64,000 bases of DNA from NCBI RefSeq assembly GCF_048159605.1, contig NZ_JBLREB010000001.1, positions 1,178,001 through 1,242,000 on the forward strand, written 5' to 3'. The DNA is from Ectobacillus polymachus (GTDB lineage Bacteria > Bacillota > Bacilli > Bacillales > Bacillaceae_G). Below the pieces are notes generated by a model. The model saw nothing but the letters and a program-made list of their open reading frames with translations. It was not told the origin of the DNA and made no database searches. The translations under genes were made by a program, and so were the position numbers. This document shows, one piece after another, positions 1-8,042 of this stretch (its first letter is position 1; each line of letters starts with the position of its first letter).

Positions 1-106
1 TTGCACCTACTAGTTGGAATCCTTTCCCTTCAAAACGAGAAACGATTTCACCAATAAGATTGCGTTGTACGCCATCAGGCTTGACCATTAGAAATGTTTT
101 TTCCAT
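1..106 (-). CDS. ndk: Nucleoside diphosphate kinase, N-terminal part (cut by window edge)
   Basis: The minus strand from 106 down to the window edge encodes 35 residues beginning MEKTFLMVKPDGVQRNLIGE. This is the typical opening of nucleoside diphosphate kinase, which transfers the gamma-phosphate of ATP to other NDPs. The start has an upstream AGGAG-type site (near 114-121). The catalytic histidine lies beyond the window. In Bacillus ndk directly follows hepT, which matches the order here. Confidence 0.9.
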   Translation of the reverse strand, partial: MEKTFLMVKPDGVQRNLIGEIVSRFEGKGFQLVGA

Positions 107-197
107 TACCAGTTTCACTCCTATAAGTTATGTATTTGACCCAAAGAAAATAGTATCATTAGTTTGCCATTTTAGCAATAAATGACTATTATATAGA

Positions 198-1160
198 CTA
201 AAATTTCCGTTTCCCAATATATTTTGCAACATTTTGCAATGCTGATTTCGCTTGGCTTTTTGGGAGTGGCCGAATAACTTGCAAGGCTTTTTTCAAATAC
301 CGTTCACTAAAAGCAAAGGACTTTTCAATCGCATCACTTTCTTTAATGAGCTCAATAATTTTATTCATTTCTTCTTTGCTCATACCTTCATGAACCTGTA
401 CAATTTTTTCTCGAAGTGATTCATCCTGCATCGCGATTAGAGCTGGGAGCGTAACATTCCCCTGTAATAAATCACCACCAGCTGGCTTACCTAAATCTTC
501 CTCTGTTGAAACAAAGTCCAAAATGTCATCAATGATTTGATAAGACATGCCAACAAAGTATCCAAACCAATACAACCGATTCACAATATCACGACTTGCT
601 CCCGAAGCAATTGCCCCAAGCTGACAACTTGCAGCAATAAGCAACGCTGTCTTTCGCTTAATCCGTCGTAAATAAATACGTAAATTTTGATTATAATCGT
701 ATTTATCTCGTATTTGATCAATTTCTCCTACACAAACTTCCACAATGGTTTTCGAAAGTGCTATATGCGCTTCTGGCGTTTCAATATTAGTCATGCATTC
801 AAGTGACTTTGCAAATAAATAGTCTCCTGTATACATGGCAACACGATCGCCCCATTTGGCATTTACCGTGGCACTTCCTCTTCTTAGAAGAGCAGCATCA
901 ATAACATCATCATGAATAAGAGATGCCATATGAATGAGTTCGAGAGCTACAGCAACGTACTTTATCGTATCTAGCTTGTACGTGCCAAATTTGCCAGAAA
1001 GTAAAACAAAAACAGGCCGTATGCGTTTTCCACCTGCCCGAATTAACTGCAATGCCGCATCCTGAAGCATGTGCTGATCTGAAGACACGACAGCTTGCAT
1101 CTCTTGTTCAATTTTTTCAATATCCGATCGTAAAAAGGAGTACATAACTTGTAGCTTCAT
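198..1160 (-). CDS. hepT: Heptaprenyl diphosphate synthase component II
   Basis: This 320-aa protein is the catalytic, prenyl-transferring subunit of the two-component heptaprenyl diphosphate synthase that makes the C35 side chain of menaquinone-7. It carries the two aspartate-rich motifs of trans-prenyltransferases: the first around residue 84 (LIHDDVID, followed by RRGSATVN) and the second near residue 212 (QIIDDILDF). The GKRIRP segment near residue 45 binds diphosphate. The ATG at 1160 has AAGGTG six bases upstream and is preferred over an in-frame GTG at 1169. It lies just after menG and hepS (component I), giving the standard hepS-menG-hepT operon order. Confidence 0.95.
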   Translation of the reverse strand: MKLQVMYSFLRSDIEKIEQEMQAVVSSDQHMLQDAALQLIRAGGKRIRPVFVLLSGKFGTYKLDTIKYVAVALELIHMASLIHDDVIDAALLRRGSATVNAKWGDRVAMYTGDYLFAKSLECMTNIETPEAHIALSKTIVEVCVGEIDQIRDKYDYNQNLRIYLRRIKRKTALLIAASCQLGAIASGASRDIVNRLYWFGYFVGMSYQIIDDILDFVSTEEDLGKPAGGDLLQGNVTLPALIAMQDESLREKIVQVHEGMSKEEMNKIIELIKESDAIEKSFAFSERYLKKALQVIRPLPKSQAKSALQNVAKYIGKRKF

Positions 1161-1189
1161 ATCTTTCACCTTAACTTAGATTCTAATAA

Positions 1190-1897
1190 TCAATTTGGTT
1201 TATATCCTAAATGCATTGCTGCTACCCCAAACGTAAACGGTTTAACTTCAACTTTTTCTAATCCCGCTTGCTTAAACATAGTAGCAAGTTCCTTCATACC
1301 TGGAAATGTACTGGCTGATTCTTGAAGCCAGGAATATTCATTAAAGCTTCTTGCAAATAGTTTTCCAAACAACGGCATAATATAACGAAAATACAAAATA
1401 TACAATTGTCTAATTCCAATCGTTGTTGGCTGTGACGTTTCGAGGCAAACAACTTTTCCGCCTGGTTTAACAACTCTCTTCATTTCCCTTAGAACTTGCA
1501 TATAATCGGGCACGTTACGAAGTCCAAACCCAATGGTCACGTAATCAAATGTATTATCTTCAAACGGCAGTTCCATGGCATTGCCGTGAATCAGCTTTAC
1601 TTGATCAAGCTGCAGCGCACGAATTTTTTCATCACCAACTGATAACATATTTTTACTGAAATCAAGTCCGTATACTTGACCTTCTTTTCCTACTGCATCC
1701 GCAAGTGATATCGTCCAATCACAGGTACCACAGCAAACATCTAAAGCTTTATCACCCTTTTGTACATTCATTTTTTTCATTGTTTCCTTTCGCCATGCTT
1801 TATGGCGTTGAAAACTAATAACAGAATTCATAACATCGTATCGCTTGTATATTTTTTCGAAAACATCATGAACTCTTTCTTCCTTGGATTGTTGCAT
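1190..1897 (-). CDS. menG: Demethylmenaquinone methyltransferase
   Basis: SAM-dependent C-methyltransferase of the UbiE/MenG family, 235 aa, which catalyses the last step of menaquinone synthesis. The motif LDVCCGTCDW (about residues 52-61) is the glycine-rich SAM-binding loop (motif I), although the usual GTG reads GTC here. VYGLDFSKNML, the acidic loop that contacts the ribose, follows. The family signature GFGLRNVPD is present near residue 124, and VVKPGGKVVCLE is motif III. The ATG at 1897 was chosen over an upstream GTG because MQQSKEERVHDVFE is the usual family start. It lies 35 bp after hepS and before hepT. Confidence 0.94.
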   Translation of the reverse strand: MQQSKEERVHDVFEKIYKRYDVMNSVISFQRHKAWRKETMKKMNVQKGDKALDVCCGTCDWTISLADAVGKEGQVYGLDFSKNMLSVGDEKIRALQLDQVKLIHGNAMELPFEDNTFDYVTIGFGLRNVPDYMQVLREMKRVVKPGGKVVCLETSQPTTIGIRQLYILYFRYIMPLFGKLFARSFNEYSWLQESASTFPGMKELATMFKQAGLEKVEVKPFTFGVAAMHLGYKPN

Positions 1898-1932
1898 GTA
1901 ATCTACCCTTCTTTCAATCTGAATGATATGCA

Positions 1933-2667
1933 TTATGTTGTCATTAGCTTAGATAGATCTGCTATATGTTCATTTGAAGCAGCCAATTTATTCAATTGTT
2001 GCTCTGACTGTTGTATGTAGGTTTGATAATATGCTTCCATCTTGTTAGGAGTGAAGAATTTTCCCCATGCGGAAAATACAACAGAACGTTCCATACTCCT
2101 ATATAAAGAAAACTCTCTTTTTATACGCTGTCTTGCTAAAAAATTCGAAGCAAATTGATCAAAATTCGCAATAGCAAAATAACTACATGTTTTCTGTATA
2201 AGGGCAGATTCAATTATTTCTATGCTTCGTACTACATCTTCTGCAGAGAAATTCAGCCGTTGGTGAAGGCGAATTTTTTGTTCATTAATTTCTTTAATAC
2301 CTTTAGCCAGTATACGAATTAAACGAATATCATGCTGCTGTGCTAACAAAAAGTAATACAGACCGCTATAATAGTCACCTGCAAGTGCAGTTAGCTGCCG
2401 TCTTTTTAATAAATCTGTCGCTTCTACATCACTTTTATCCGAAACCTTTTCATGTGTATCAAGCGCGACTTGTACAAGCATAATTGTTAGAGCATATCGC
2501 TGCTTTTTTTCTATATGTAAATTTGTACGATTTAAAATAGAATATAAAATAAACAGCTTATCTTCATCAATCACCGGCGTGTCGATATAACGCATCAAAA
2601 AAGGATGCTGTAATCTCTTCAGCAGGCTTTCCTTTACCGTAGCAAAGCCATAGTTGTCGTTATACAC
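1933..2667 (-). CDS. hepS: Heptaprenyl diphosphate synthase component I
   Basis: This 244-aa protein matches the non-catalytic small subunit of heptaprenyl diphosphate synthase in size, position and pattern. It shows the family-like segment IDEDKLFILYSIL near residue 33 and a central LVQVALDTHEKV. Component I has no DDxxD motifs; it assembles with HepT and sets product length. The start is GTG at 2667 with an AAGGGTGA site upstream. Sequence conservation in this family is low, so the assignment leans partly on the hepS-menG-hepT order. In B. subtilis mtrB lies between folE and hepS; here that space holds only a terminator. Confidence 0.85.
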   Translation of the reverse strand: MYNDNYGFATVKESLLKRLQHPFLMRYIDTPVIDEDKLFILYSILNRTNLHIEKKQRYALTIMLVQVALDTHEKVSDKSDVEATDLLKRRQLTALAGDYYSGLYYFLLAQQHDIRLIRILAKGIKEINEQKIRLHQRLNFSAEDVVRSIEIIESALIQKTCSYFAIANFDQFASNFLARQRIKREFSLYRSMERSVVFSAWGKFFTPNKMEAYYQTYIQQSEQQLNKLAASNEHIADLSKLMTT

Positions 2668-2744
2668 ACTAAATCACCCTTGTCCTCCCGAAATCCATAC
2701 GCAATACGTACGACCTATTATAACACATATACGAACTGTTCTTA

Positions 2745-2774
2745 CAAAAAAAGAAAAGCAGGCTCCTGCTTTCC
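2745..2774 (-). terminator. Intrinsic terminator after folE
   Basis: On the minus strand GAAAGCAGG and CCTGCTTTTC form a stem with a two-base loop, followed by seven T. It separates folE from the hepS-menG-hepT operon. Confidence 0.85.
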
Positions 2775-2786
2775 TATAGGTAGTTT

Positions 2787-3350
2787 CTACTTAATAAGCG
2801 ATAATACTTCTTGACGTGCAGTTGCATCGGTTTGCAGCACTCCACGAACTGCAGAAGTAACGGTCTTCGCCCCTGGTTTTTTTATACCGCGCATCGTCAT
2901 GCACATATGTTCTGCTTCTAGGACAACCATGACACCATGTGGATCTAATACTTCCATAATGCTATCGGCAACTGTAGAAGTAATCCGTTCTTGTAATTGT
3001 GGTCGACGTGCAATGGTATCCACCGTACGAGCTAGCTTACTTAAGCCTGTTACTTTACCGCCCCTTGGTATGTATGCAACATGAGCAACCCCATAAAATG
3101 GAACAAGATGATGCTCACACATACTGAAAAATGGTATGTCTTTGACCAAAACAAGTTCTTCGTGATTTTCCCCAAATACTTTATGTAAATGTTCTTTCGG
3201 ATCTTCATGCATTCCGGAAAAAACTTCTGCATACATTTTTGCTACACGTTTCGGTGTTTCAAGAACACCTTCACGGTTTGGATCATCGCCAATTGCTTCT
3301 AAGATAAGCCGTACCGCATGCTCTATTTGTTCTAGATTTACATTTGCCAT
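2787..3350 (-). CDS. folE: GTP cyclohydrolase I
   Basis: FolE (MtrA in B. subtilis), 187 aa, converts GTP to dihydroneopterin triphosphate, the first step of tetrahydrofolate synthesis. Visible family motifs are EGVLETPKRVAKMY (residues about 27-40), the zinc-site segment FFSMCEHHLVPFYG (about 73-86), GLSKLARTVD, RPQLQERIT and a second cysteine in EAEHMCMTMRG. The ATG at 3350 has AGGAGGA nine bases upstream; a longer in-frame extension lacks support. It has its own terminator downstream, and the TRAP gene mtrB, its usual partner in B. subtilis, is not present. Confidence 0.96.
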   Translation of the reverse strand: MANVNLEQIEHAVRLILEAIGDDPNREGVLETPKRVAKMYAEVFSGMHEDPKEHLHKVFGENHEELVLVKDIPFFSMCEHHLVPFYGVAHVAYIPRGGKVTGLSKLARTVDTIARRPQLQERITSTVADSIMEVLDPHGVMVVLEAEHMCMTMRGIKKPGAKTVTSAVRGVLQTDATARQEVLSLIK

Positions 3351-3479
3351 CCGCTGTAGTCCTCCTAAACAATCAAACCTTTTTTCGTATGAACACATTC
3401 TAGCATATGTATGATTTCAAAAGCAAAAAACTGGATTCAAAATAGGAATCAAATCTTTATTCTAAGTATTTTTTTACAT

Positions 3480-3507
3480 AAGAAAAAGCTCTTCAATAGA
3501 AGAGCTT
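3480..3507 (-). terminator. Intrinsic terminator after hbs
   Basis: AAGCTCTTC and GAAGAGCTT form a 9-bp stem with a 4-base loop (3486-3507) followed on the minus strand by TTTC. A second inverted repeat (GGAgCTTTC/GAAAGatTTCC, about 3525-3551) lies between it and the hbs stop. Confidence 0.7.
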
Positions 3508-3581
3508 CTATATCACAGTGCTCAAGGAAATCTTTCGACTTGAAAGCTCCATATGTATTGGGTAAGTTCCCAGTATACACT

Positions 3582-3857
3582 TTATTGTTGCACAGCGTCT
3601 TTAAGTGCTTTACCTGGTTTAAATGCAGGAACCTTGCTAGCAGCAATTTCGATTTCTTCCCCAGTTTGAGGATTACGTCCTTTGCGAGCAGCACGTTCAC
3701 GAACTTCAAAATTACCAAATCCGATTAATTGCACTTTGTCACCGCTTTTCAATGATTCTAGAATAGAATCAAAAACCGCTTCAACCGCTTTCGTTGCATC
3801 TTTCTTAGAAAGTTCACTTGCTTCTGCAACTGCGTTAATTAAATCAGTCTTATTCAT
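3582..3857 (-). CDS. hbs: DNA-binding protein HU
   Basis: Bacterial histone-like protein HU, 91 aa, which binds and bends DNA non-specifically and compacts the nucleoid. The DNA-binding arm signature GFGNFEVRERAARKGRNPQT (about residues 46-65) is intact, and the protein ends FKPGKALKDAVQ as is usual. The ATG at 3857 is preceded by GGAGGAGGTGA and gives the normal length; a GTG nine bases further up is in frame but sits on the ribosome binding site. It lies between spoIVA and folE, the Bacillus order. Confidence 0.97.
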   Translation of the reverse strand: MNKTDLINAVAEASELSKKDATKAVEAVFDSILESLKSGDKVQLIGFGNFEVRERAARKGRNPQTGEEIEIAASKVPAFKPGKALKDAVQQ

Positions 3858-4041
3858 GCCATTCACCTCCTCCCAAAGGGACCACTATATACTTAATAAA
3901 GTTAGTCTTATCTTCTTTTGTAGGCATTTTTTGCAATTTCTATACTACAAAGTTATAGATAATTCATTATCAAGGCTTATATTATACGATTCTCCTTGAG
4001 AATTCAATAATTTTAAAGAAAATGTTACCAAGGATTGCCTA

Positions 4042-4220
4042 AAATAAAGTGAAATTTCCCTCGGAGGGGGTTTTTCTCATCCCCCACCGAGGGTTAGCCC
4101 GCTCAATTCGGACTTTTACGGGCAGTTATCCCCCACTTAGCCTTTTTTGATTTCTCTAATCCTTGAAGTAGGGGTGTTACTGCCCGTTAAAGCGGGATAA
4201 CTCATTTCTATTCCTTTTTT
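4042..4220. repeat. Intergenic structured repeat, family 2, copy A
   Basis: The spoIVA-hbs gap (3858-4264) holds no gene. It contains a GC-richer, highly self-complementary block starting AAATAAAGTGAAA: TCCCTCGG(A)GGGGG pairs with CCCCCACCGAGGG (4056-4092), and GGGCAGTTATCC (4119) is echoed inversely by GGATAAC and repeated by ACTGCCCGTTAAAGCGGGATAAC (4179-4202). The same opening occurs at 53097 and 53692, and the CACTTA...CTTGA-GTAGGG part resembles the reverse complement of 54548-54690. I recall similar intergenic repeats from B. cereus-group genomes but cannot name the family. Confidence 0.7.
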
Positions 4221-4231
4221 TAGGTAAAAAG

Positions 4232-4259
4232 AAAAAAGACCTCCTGCAAGAGGTCTTTT
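4232..4259 (-). terminator. Intrinsic terminator after spoIVA
   Basis: AAAAGACCTC and GAGGTCTTTT form a 10-bp stem just past the spoIVA stop, with further T residues on the minus strand. Confidence 0.9.
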
Positions 4260-4264
4260 CCATT

Positions 4265-5743
4265 TTATAAGATAATAGCAATGAGTCCGCCGGAACCTTC
4301 ATTAATAATACGTTCTAGCGTTTCCTTCAACTTATAGCGAGCATTTTCAGGCATTAGTGAAAGTTTAGCTTGAATTCCTTCGCGAACGATAGAGCTAAGG
4401 GATCGACCAAAAATATCAGAGTTCCAAATGGATAGCGGATCATCTTCAAAATCCTGCATTAAGTATCGAACGAGCTCTTCACTTTGCTTCTCCGTTCCAA
4501 TAATCGGTTCAAATGTAGACTCAACATCCACTTTAATCATATGAATAGAAGGTGCAACTGCCTTTAACTTTACACCAAATCTTGAGCCATGGCGTATGAT
4601 TTCAGGTTCATCTAAGCTCATATCTACTAATGCAGGTGCTGCAATTCCATACCCCGTCTGTTTTACCATCCTTAAAGCATCTGCTACTTGGTCGTATTCT
4701 ACTTTCGCATGGGCGAAATCAAGCATAAGCTTTAATAGATGATCCTTACCGCGAATCTCAACTCCTACCACTTCTTTTAAAATTTGATCATATAAATCAT
4801 CCGGCGCATATAAATCAATTTCTGCTACCCCTTGCCCCATATCAATGCCAGCTAAACTTGCACGATCAATAAATTCATATTGGCTAAATTGCCACACTAC
4901 GCGGTCAACATCTCGTAGACGCTTAATATCCTTCACTGTCTCTTGCACTGCTTCTTGGTAGCTCTCGCGAAGCCAGTGACTTTCATTTAGCACCATTACC
5001 CAACTAGGAAGATTCACGTTCACTTCGAGAACAGGGAACTCATAAAGAGCTTCACGAAGCACACTATGGACATCATTCTCTCGCATTCCTTCGACACTCA
5101 TTGCTAGAACCGGTATATCGTATTGTTCTACTAAGCTTTGGCGAAGCACCTCTGTGTCAGGATGATGCGGCTGTACGGTGTTAATAACCATAATAAATGG
5201 TTTTCCAACTTCTTTAAGTTCATTTACTACACGTGCTTCTGCGTCAACATAGTCACGACGTGGAATTTCCCCAATCGTTCCATCTGTAGTCACAACCACT
5301 CCTATGGTAGAGTGCTCTTGTATTACTTTTCTCGTACCAATTTCTGCAGCTTCGTGGAATGGAATTGGTTCTTCATACCACGGAGTAGTAATCATGCGAG
5401 GACCGTTTTCGTCTTCATACCCTTTTGCTCCAGGAACTGTATACCCTACGCAATCTACAAGCCGTATGTTCACATCAAGCCCTTCCTCTACATGGACGGA
5501 GACAGCTTGGTTCGGAACAAATTTCGGTTCTGTAGTCATAATTGTTCTTCCTGCTGCACTCTGCGGAAGTTCATCTTGCGCGCGTTGCCGATCCCCTTCA
5601 TTTTCGATATTCGGAATAACAACAAGCTCCATAAACTTTTTAATAAACGTTGATTTTCCTGTTCGAACTGCACCGACTACTCCAAGATAGATATCACCGC
5701 CAGTACGTTCAGCAATATCCTTAAATACATCAATCTTTTCCAA
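4265..5743 (-). CDS. spoIVA: Stage IV sporulation protein A (spore coat ATPase)
   Basis: SpoIVA, 492 aa, is the ATPase that polymerises on the forespore surface to form the base layer of the spore coat and is also needed for cortex formation. The sequence is close to the B. subtilis protein throughout. The Walker A motif GVVGAVRTGKST lies at about residues 21-32, the Walker B-like VDCVGY near 97, and the last 80 residues are essentially the invariant family end (LERIINEGSGGLIAIIL). The start is TTG at 5743 with AGGGAGGGG upstream; it gives the normal N-terminus (EKIDVFKDIAERTGGD). An in-frame ATG at 5788 adds 15 unrelated residues. Transcription in other bacilli is by sigma E in the mother cell. 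Confidence 0.98.
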   Translation of the reverse strand: MEKIDVFKDIAERTGGDIYLGVVGAVRTGKSTFIKKFMELVVIPNIENEGDRQRAQDELPQSAAGRTIMTTEPKFVPNQAVSVHVEEGLDVNIRLVDCVGYTVPGAKGYEDENGPRMITTPWYEEPIPFHEAAEIGTRKVIQEHSTIGVVVTTDGTIGEIPRRDYVDAEARVVNELKEVGKPFIMVINTVQPHHPDTEVLRQSLVEQYDIPVLAMSVEGMRENDVHSVLREALYEFPVLEVNVNLPSWVMVLNESHWLRESYQEAVQETVKDIKRLRDVDRVVWQFSQYEFIDRASLAGIDMGQGVAEIDLYAPDDLYDQILKEVVGVEIRGKDHLLKLMLDFAHAKVEYDQVADALRMVKQTGYGIAAPALVDMSLDEPEIIRHGSRFGVKLKAVAPSIHMIKVDVESTFEPIIGTEKQSEELVRYLMQDFEDDPLSIWNSDIFGRSLSSIVREGIQAKLSLMPENARYKLKETLERIINEGSGGLIAIIL

Positions 5744-5870
5744 GTATGTCCCCTCCCTAAGAGTTGTTGGGAATGTGATTTTGTTCATGTTAGGACATTA
5801 CATACATATGATTTTGTCCTACTTCATTATGACAAGTTTAATAAAATAGTTTTTCTTCTCATTCGATAGA

Positions 5871-5916
5871 AAAACAAAAACCCTTCTTTTAGAACTTATT
5901 CGAAAACAGAAGGGTT
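5871..5916 (-). terminator. Intrinsic terminator after the DUF2768-type gene
   Basis: AACCCTTCT and AGAAGGGTT pair across a 20-base loop, followed on the minus strand by TTTGTTTTT. Confidence 0.75.
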
Positions 5917-6005
5917 CATACCTTATTGAATGAAAAATATTGATCCTCATTTTAGAACAAAATCACAAAACATACAGGGAAACGTTACATTCAACATCAT
6001 TACTC

Positions 6006-6203
6006 TTACGATGGACCGCTTAACAAAACTACGACCATAAGTAAGCCTGCTACGATCAAAATAGAATAAGCAAAAAAAACTGTGATACCTTTCCACCATT
6101 TGTTTTCTAGCCTGTATCTGCTAAATAAAATAAGAAAGGCTGCAATGCTCATGCCGGCGATGGAAGATAGGGAAAACCACATTTTCAGAAGAGAAACGGA
6201 CAT
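6006..6203 (-). CDS. Small two-helix membrane protein (DUF2768/YphE type)
   Basis: A 65-aa protein with two predicted membrane helices (about residues 9-29 and 40-62) joined by a short basic loop (SRYRLENKWWKG). Position between spoIVA and gpsA, and the overall pattern, match the small DUF2768 (YphE-type) proteins conserved in spore formers; the function is not known. The start at 6203 is preferred to an in-frame start at 6218, though the upstream GGGGTGGG is a poor ribosome binding site. The family call is from memory and position. Confidence 0.65.
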   Translation of the reverse strand: MSVSLLKMWFSLSSIAGMSIAAFLILFSRYRLENKWWKGITVFFAYSILIVAGLLMVVVLLSGPS

Positions 6204-6298
6204 ACATACCCACCCCATTCCGAAATACTTATATGTACATTTAGAAAATTTTACCTTTTTCTCTCGTATAATTCAATCTTTTTTCACGCAACGAGATA

Positions 6299-6332
6299 AA
6301 CCGAAACGAACTGGGGGCTCTTCGCTTCGGTT
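6299..6332. other. Imperfect inverted repeat in the gap upstream of the DUF2768-type gene
   Basis: AACCGAAACGAA and CTTCGCTTCGGTT form an imperfect stem around a GC-rich loop. It lies between the SpoVIF-type gene and the DUF2768-type gene and has no T tract on the minus strand, so it is not an obvious terminator. Confidence 0.4.
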
Positions 6333-6425
6333 GACCAGGTTCCCTTATTTAGCTCTTAGGTTGCTTCGTTCGTAGTATCATATGCTCCTTGGTATGCTAT
6401 TGTTTCTAACTACTTATCTCACGTT

Positions 6426-6683
6426 CTATTTTTTAAACATATTGCCTAATGCATTTAAATCCGTTGGTAGATTATTATTCATAATTGCTTTCACAATTTG
6501 ATCTTCTTTTTCCTTCGTCACAGTACGGCCTGCTAATACTCCCACCTGTTGTACGAGCTGACGTAACACTTGTTCATCCTTTAGGTTAGAATTCTGTACG
6601 GAAGCAGCCAATTTAAAAATATCCTCTTTGTTTACCTTTGTGTTCTTTTCTACATTATCGAAAAAATTATTATTGGAACTCAT
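6426..6683 (-). CDS. Stage VI sporulation protein F-type small protein
   Basis: An 85-aa soluble protein. Its pattern (NNNFFDNVEKNTKVNKEDIF near the N-terminus, then LKDEQVLRQLVQQVGVLAG and a final NALGNMFKK) matches the SpoVIF/YjcC-like family of small sporulation proteins. In B. subtilis SpoVIF is needed for late coat assembly and spore resistance; that this copy has the same role is inference. The start has GAGGGAGGGTGG upstream. It lies between gpsA and the DUF2768-type gene, inside a sporulation-linked neighbourhood. It could be a paralogue rather than spoVIF itself, so no symbol is given. Confidence 0.7.
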   Translation of the reverse strand: MSSNNNFFDNVEKNTKVNKEDIFKLAASVQNSNLKDEQVLRQLVQQVGVLAGRTVTKEKEDQIVKAIMNNNLPTDLNALGNMFKK

Positions 6684-6769
6684 TCATTCCACCCTCCCTC
6701 TTCATCTACACTTCATCGTATGCAGTTTCGAGGAATGGGTGAATATCACATTTCATAGCTCTTTTTAAC

Positions 6770-6930
6770 AAGTATGACAAGTAAAGCGCAAGCGCCTTGG
6801 TCAGCCCCGACAAGCAAATGTTCGCAGGCCTGGGAAGTCGTTCTTTGACTTCATATGGCCCTAGGTTATTTGACCTCGAGGGGCTAGGCACTGGAGCTGG
6901 ACAATTCTTTAGGTCAAAACTTTTATACTT
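6770..6930 (+). repeat. bcr1-like repeat, copy 1
   Basis: A roughly 160-bp element bounded by AAGTAT and ATACTT and nearly identical in its outer parts to 59601-59765. Outer arms AAGCGCAAGCGCC...GCCCC pair with GGGGCTAGGCACT; the inner hairpin is GAAGTC-GTTCTTT-GACTTC (6835-6853). Size, structure and flanking genus match the bcr1 repeat described from the B. cereus group; that name is from memory. The apparent frames across it are not genes. It fills most of the 6684-6988 gap. Confidence 0.75.
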
Positions 6931-6939
6931 TCTTATCAT

Positions 6940-6972
6940 GAAAAAAAAGGAGAGGGAACCCTCTCCTTTTTT
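6940..6972. terminator. Intrinsic terminator after gpsA
   Basis: AAAAGGAGAGGG and CCCTCTCCTTTT form a perfect stem with A and T tracts on either side, 17 bp past the gpsA stop. Confidence 0.9.
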
Positions 6973-6988
6973 GTATGAATTCATACCA

Positions 6989-8023
6989 TTAATCTAACGG
7001 AAATGACAGTTTCGGAATAGCTTCCATTTCGTGCTTACGAACACGTCCCATTAAAGAATGAACAGCTTCCTTTACATCCTTATTATGAAATAGTACTTCA
7101 TATAATTCTGATGTTATCGGCATTTCTACATTCATCTTCTGAGCAAGTTGATGCGCAGCTTTAGTAGTTCGAACACCCTCTACAACCATTCCCATACTCT
7201 CTAATACTTCATCCAGCGAGTGACCTTTACCTAGCATATTACCCGCTCGCCAATTTCGACTATGAACACTTGTACAGGTAACGATCAAATCGCCCATCCC
7301 AGTTAGTCCTGCAAAGGTTAATGGGTTTGCCCCCATTTTACGACCTAGACGAGCAATTTCAGTTAACCCGCGTGTCATAAGAGCCGCTTTGGCATTGTCA
7401 CCAAATCCCATCCCATCGGTCAAGCCTGCAGCAAGAGCAATAATATTTTTTAACGCCCCGCCCAGCTCCACTCCAATAATATCAGGATTCGTATATACAC
7501 GAAAATAATGATTCATAAATAAATCTTGCACTGCTTCAGCAGCTTGTATATTTTTAGAAGCAGCGGTAATAGTCGTTGGATATCGAAGCGCCACTTCCTC
7601 GGCGTGACTTGGACCAGACAATACAATAATATCTCTTAGAAGATTGGCAGGGAGCTCCTCTTCTATCATTTCTGAAATGCGCTTTGATGTGTCTGGTTCA
7701 ATTCCCTTACTAGCATGAATAATTGTAATAGAGTGCGAAAGAACATCTTTAACCTGTTGCAATACTTCTCGTATAGCCTTTGTCGGTACTACAAGAAGAA
7801 TATGTTCTACACCATCAGTAGCTTCTTGTAAAGAGTGATACCCAACAATACTTGAAGGAATCACAACTTCAGGTAGATAACGTTTATTTGTGTGTGTCGT
7901 ATTCAGTTCTTCGATTTGTTCCTTTCGATTTCCCCAAAGACGTACTTCATGACCATTATCCGCAAGCACAATTGATAATGCTGTTCCCCAGCTACCTGCT
8001 CCAATAACTGCTATTTTCGCCAT
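6989..8023 (-). CDS. gpsA: Glycerol-3-phosphate dehydrogenase [NAD(P)+]
   Basis: GpsA, 344 aa, reduces dihydroxyacetone phosphate to sn-glycerol 3-phosphate for membrane phospholipid synthesis. The N-terminal Rossmann motif is GAGSWGTALS (residues 8-17). Other conserved segments are ASKGIE (about 109), SGPSHAEEV (about 140), the catalytic lysine region GGALKNIIALAAG (about 188) and GMGDLIVTC (about 251). The start ATG is preceded by GAGGAGGGTG. It lies immediately downstream of der, the usual Bacillus arrangement, with a 19-bp gap suggesting co-transcription. Confidence 0.97.
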   Translation of the reverse strand: MAKIAVIGAGSWGTALSIVLADNGHEVRLWGNRKEQIEELNTTHTNKRYLPEVVIPSSIVGYHSLQEATDGVEHILLVVPTKAIREVLQQVKDVLSHSITIIHASKGIEPDTSKRISEMIEEELPANLLRDIIVLSGPSHAEEVALRYPTTITAASKNIQAAEAVQDLFMNHYFRVYTNPDIIGVELGGALKNIIALAAGLTDGMGFGDNAKAALMTRGLTEIARLGRKMGANPLTFAGLTGMGDLIVTCTSVHSRNWRAGNMLGKGHSLDEVLESMGMVVEGVRTTKAAHQLAQKMNVEMPITSELYEVLFHNKDVKEAVHSLMGRVRKHEMEAIPKLSFPLD

Positions 8024-8042
8024 AGCTCTTCACACCCTCCTC

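Noticed and set aside
5138..5690. Two plus-strand frames of 128-171 codons inside spoIVA
   Set aside because: Antisense to a highly conserved gene, with no ribosome binding site and improbable composition.
6706..6997. Open frames on both strands across the bcr1-like repeat
   Set aside because: They are translations of a structured non-coding repeat that also occurs at 59601.
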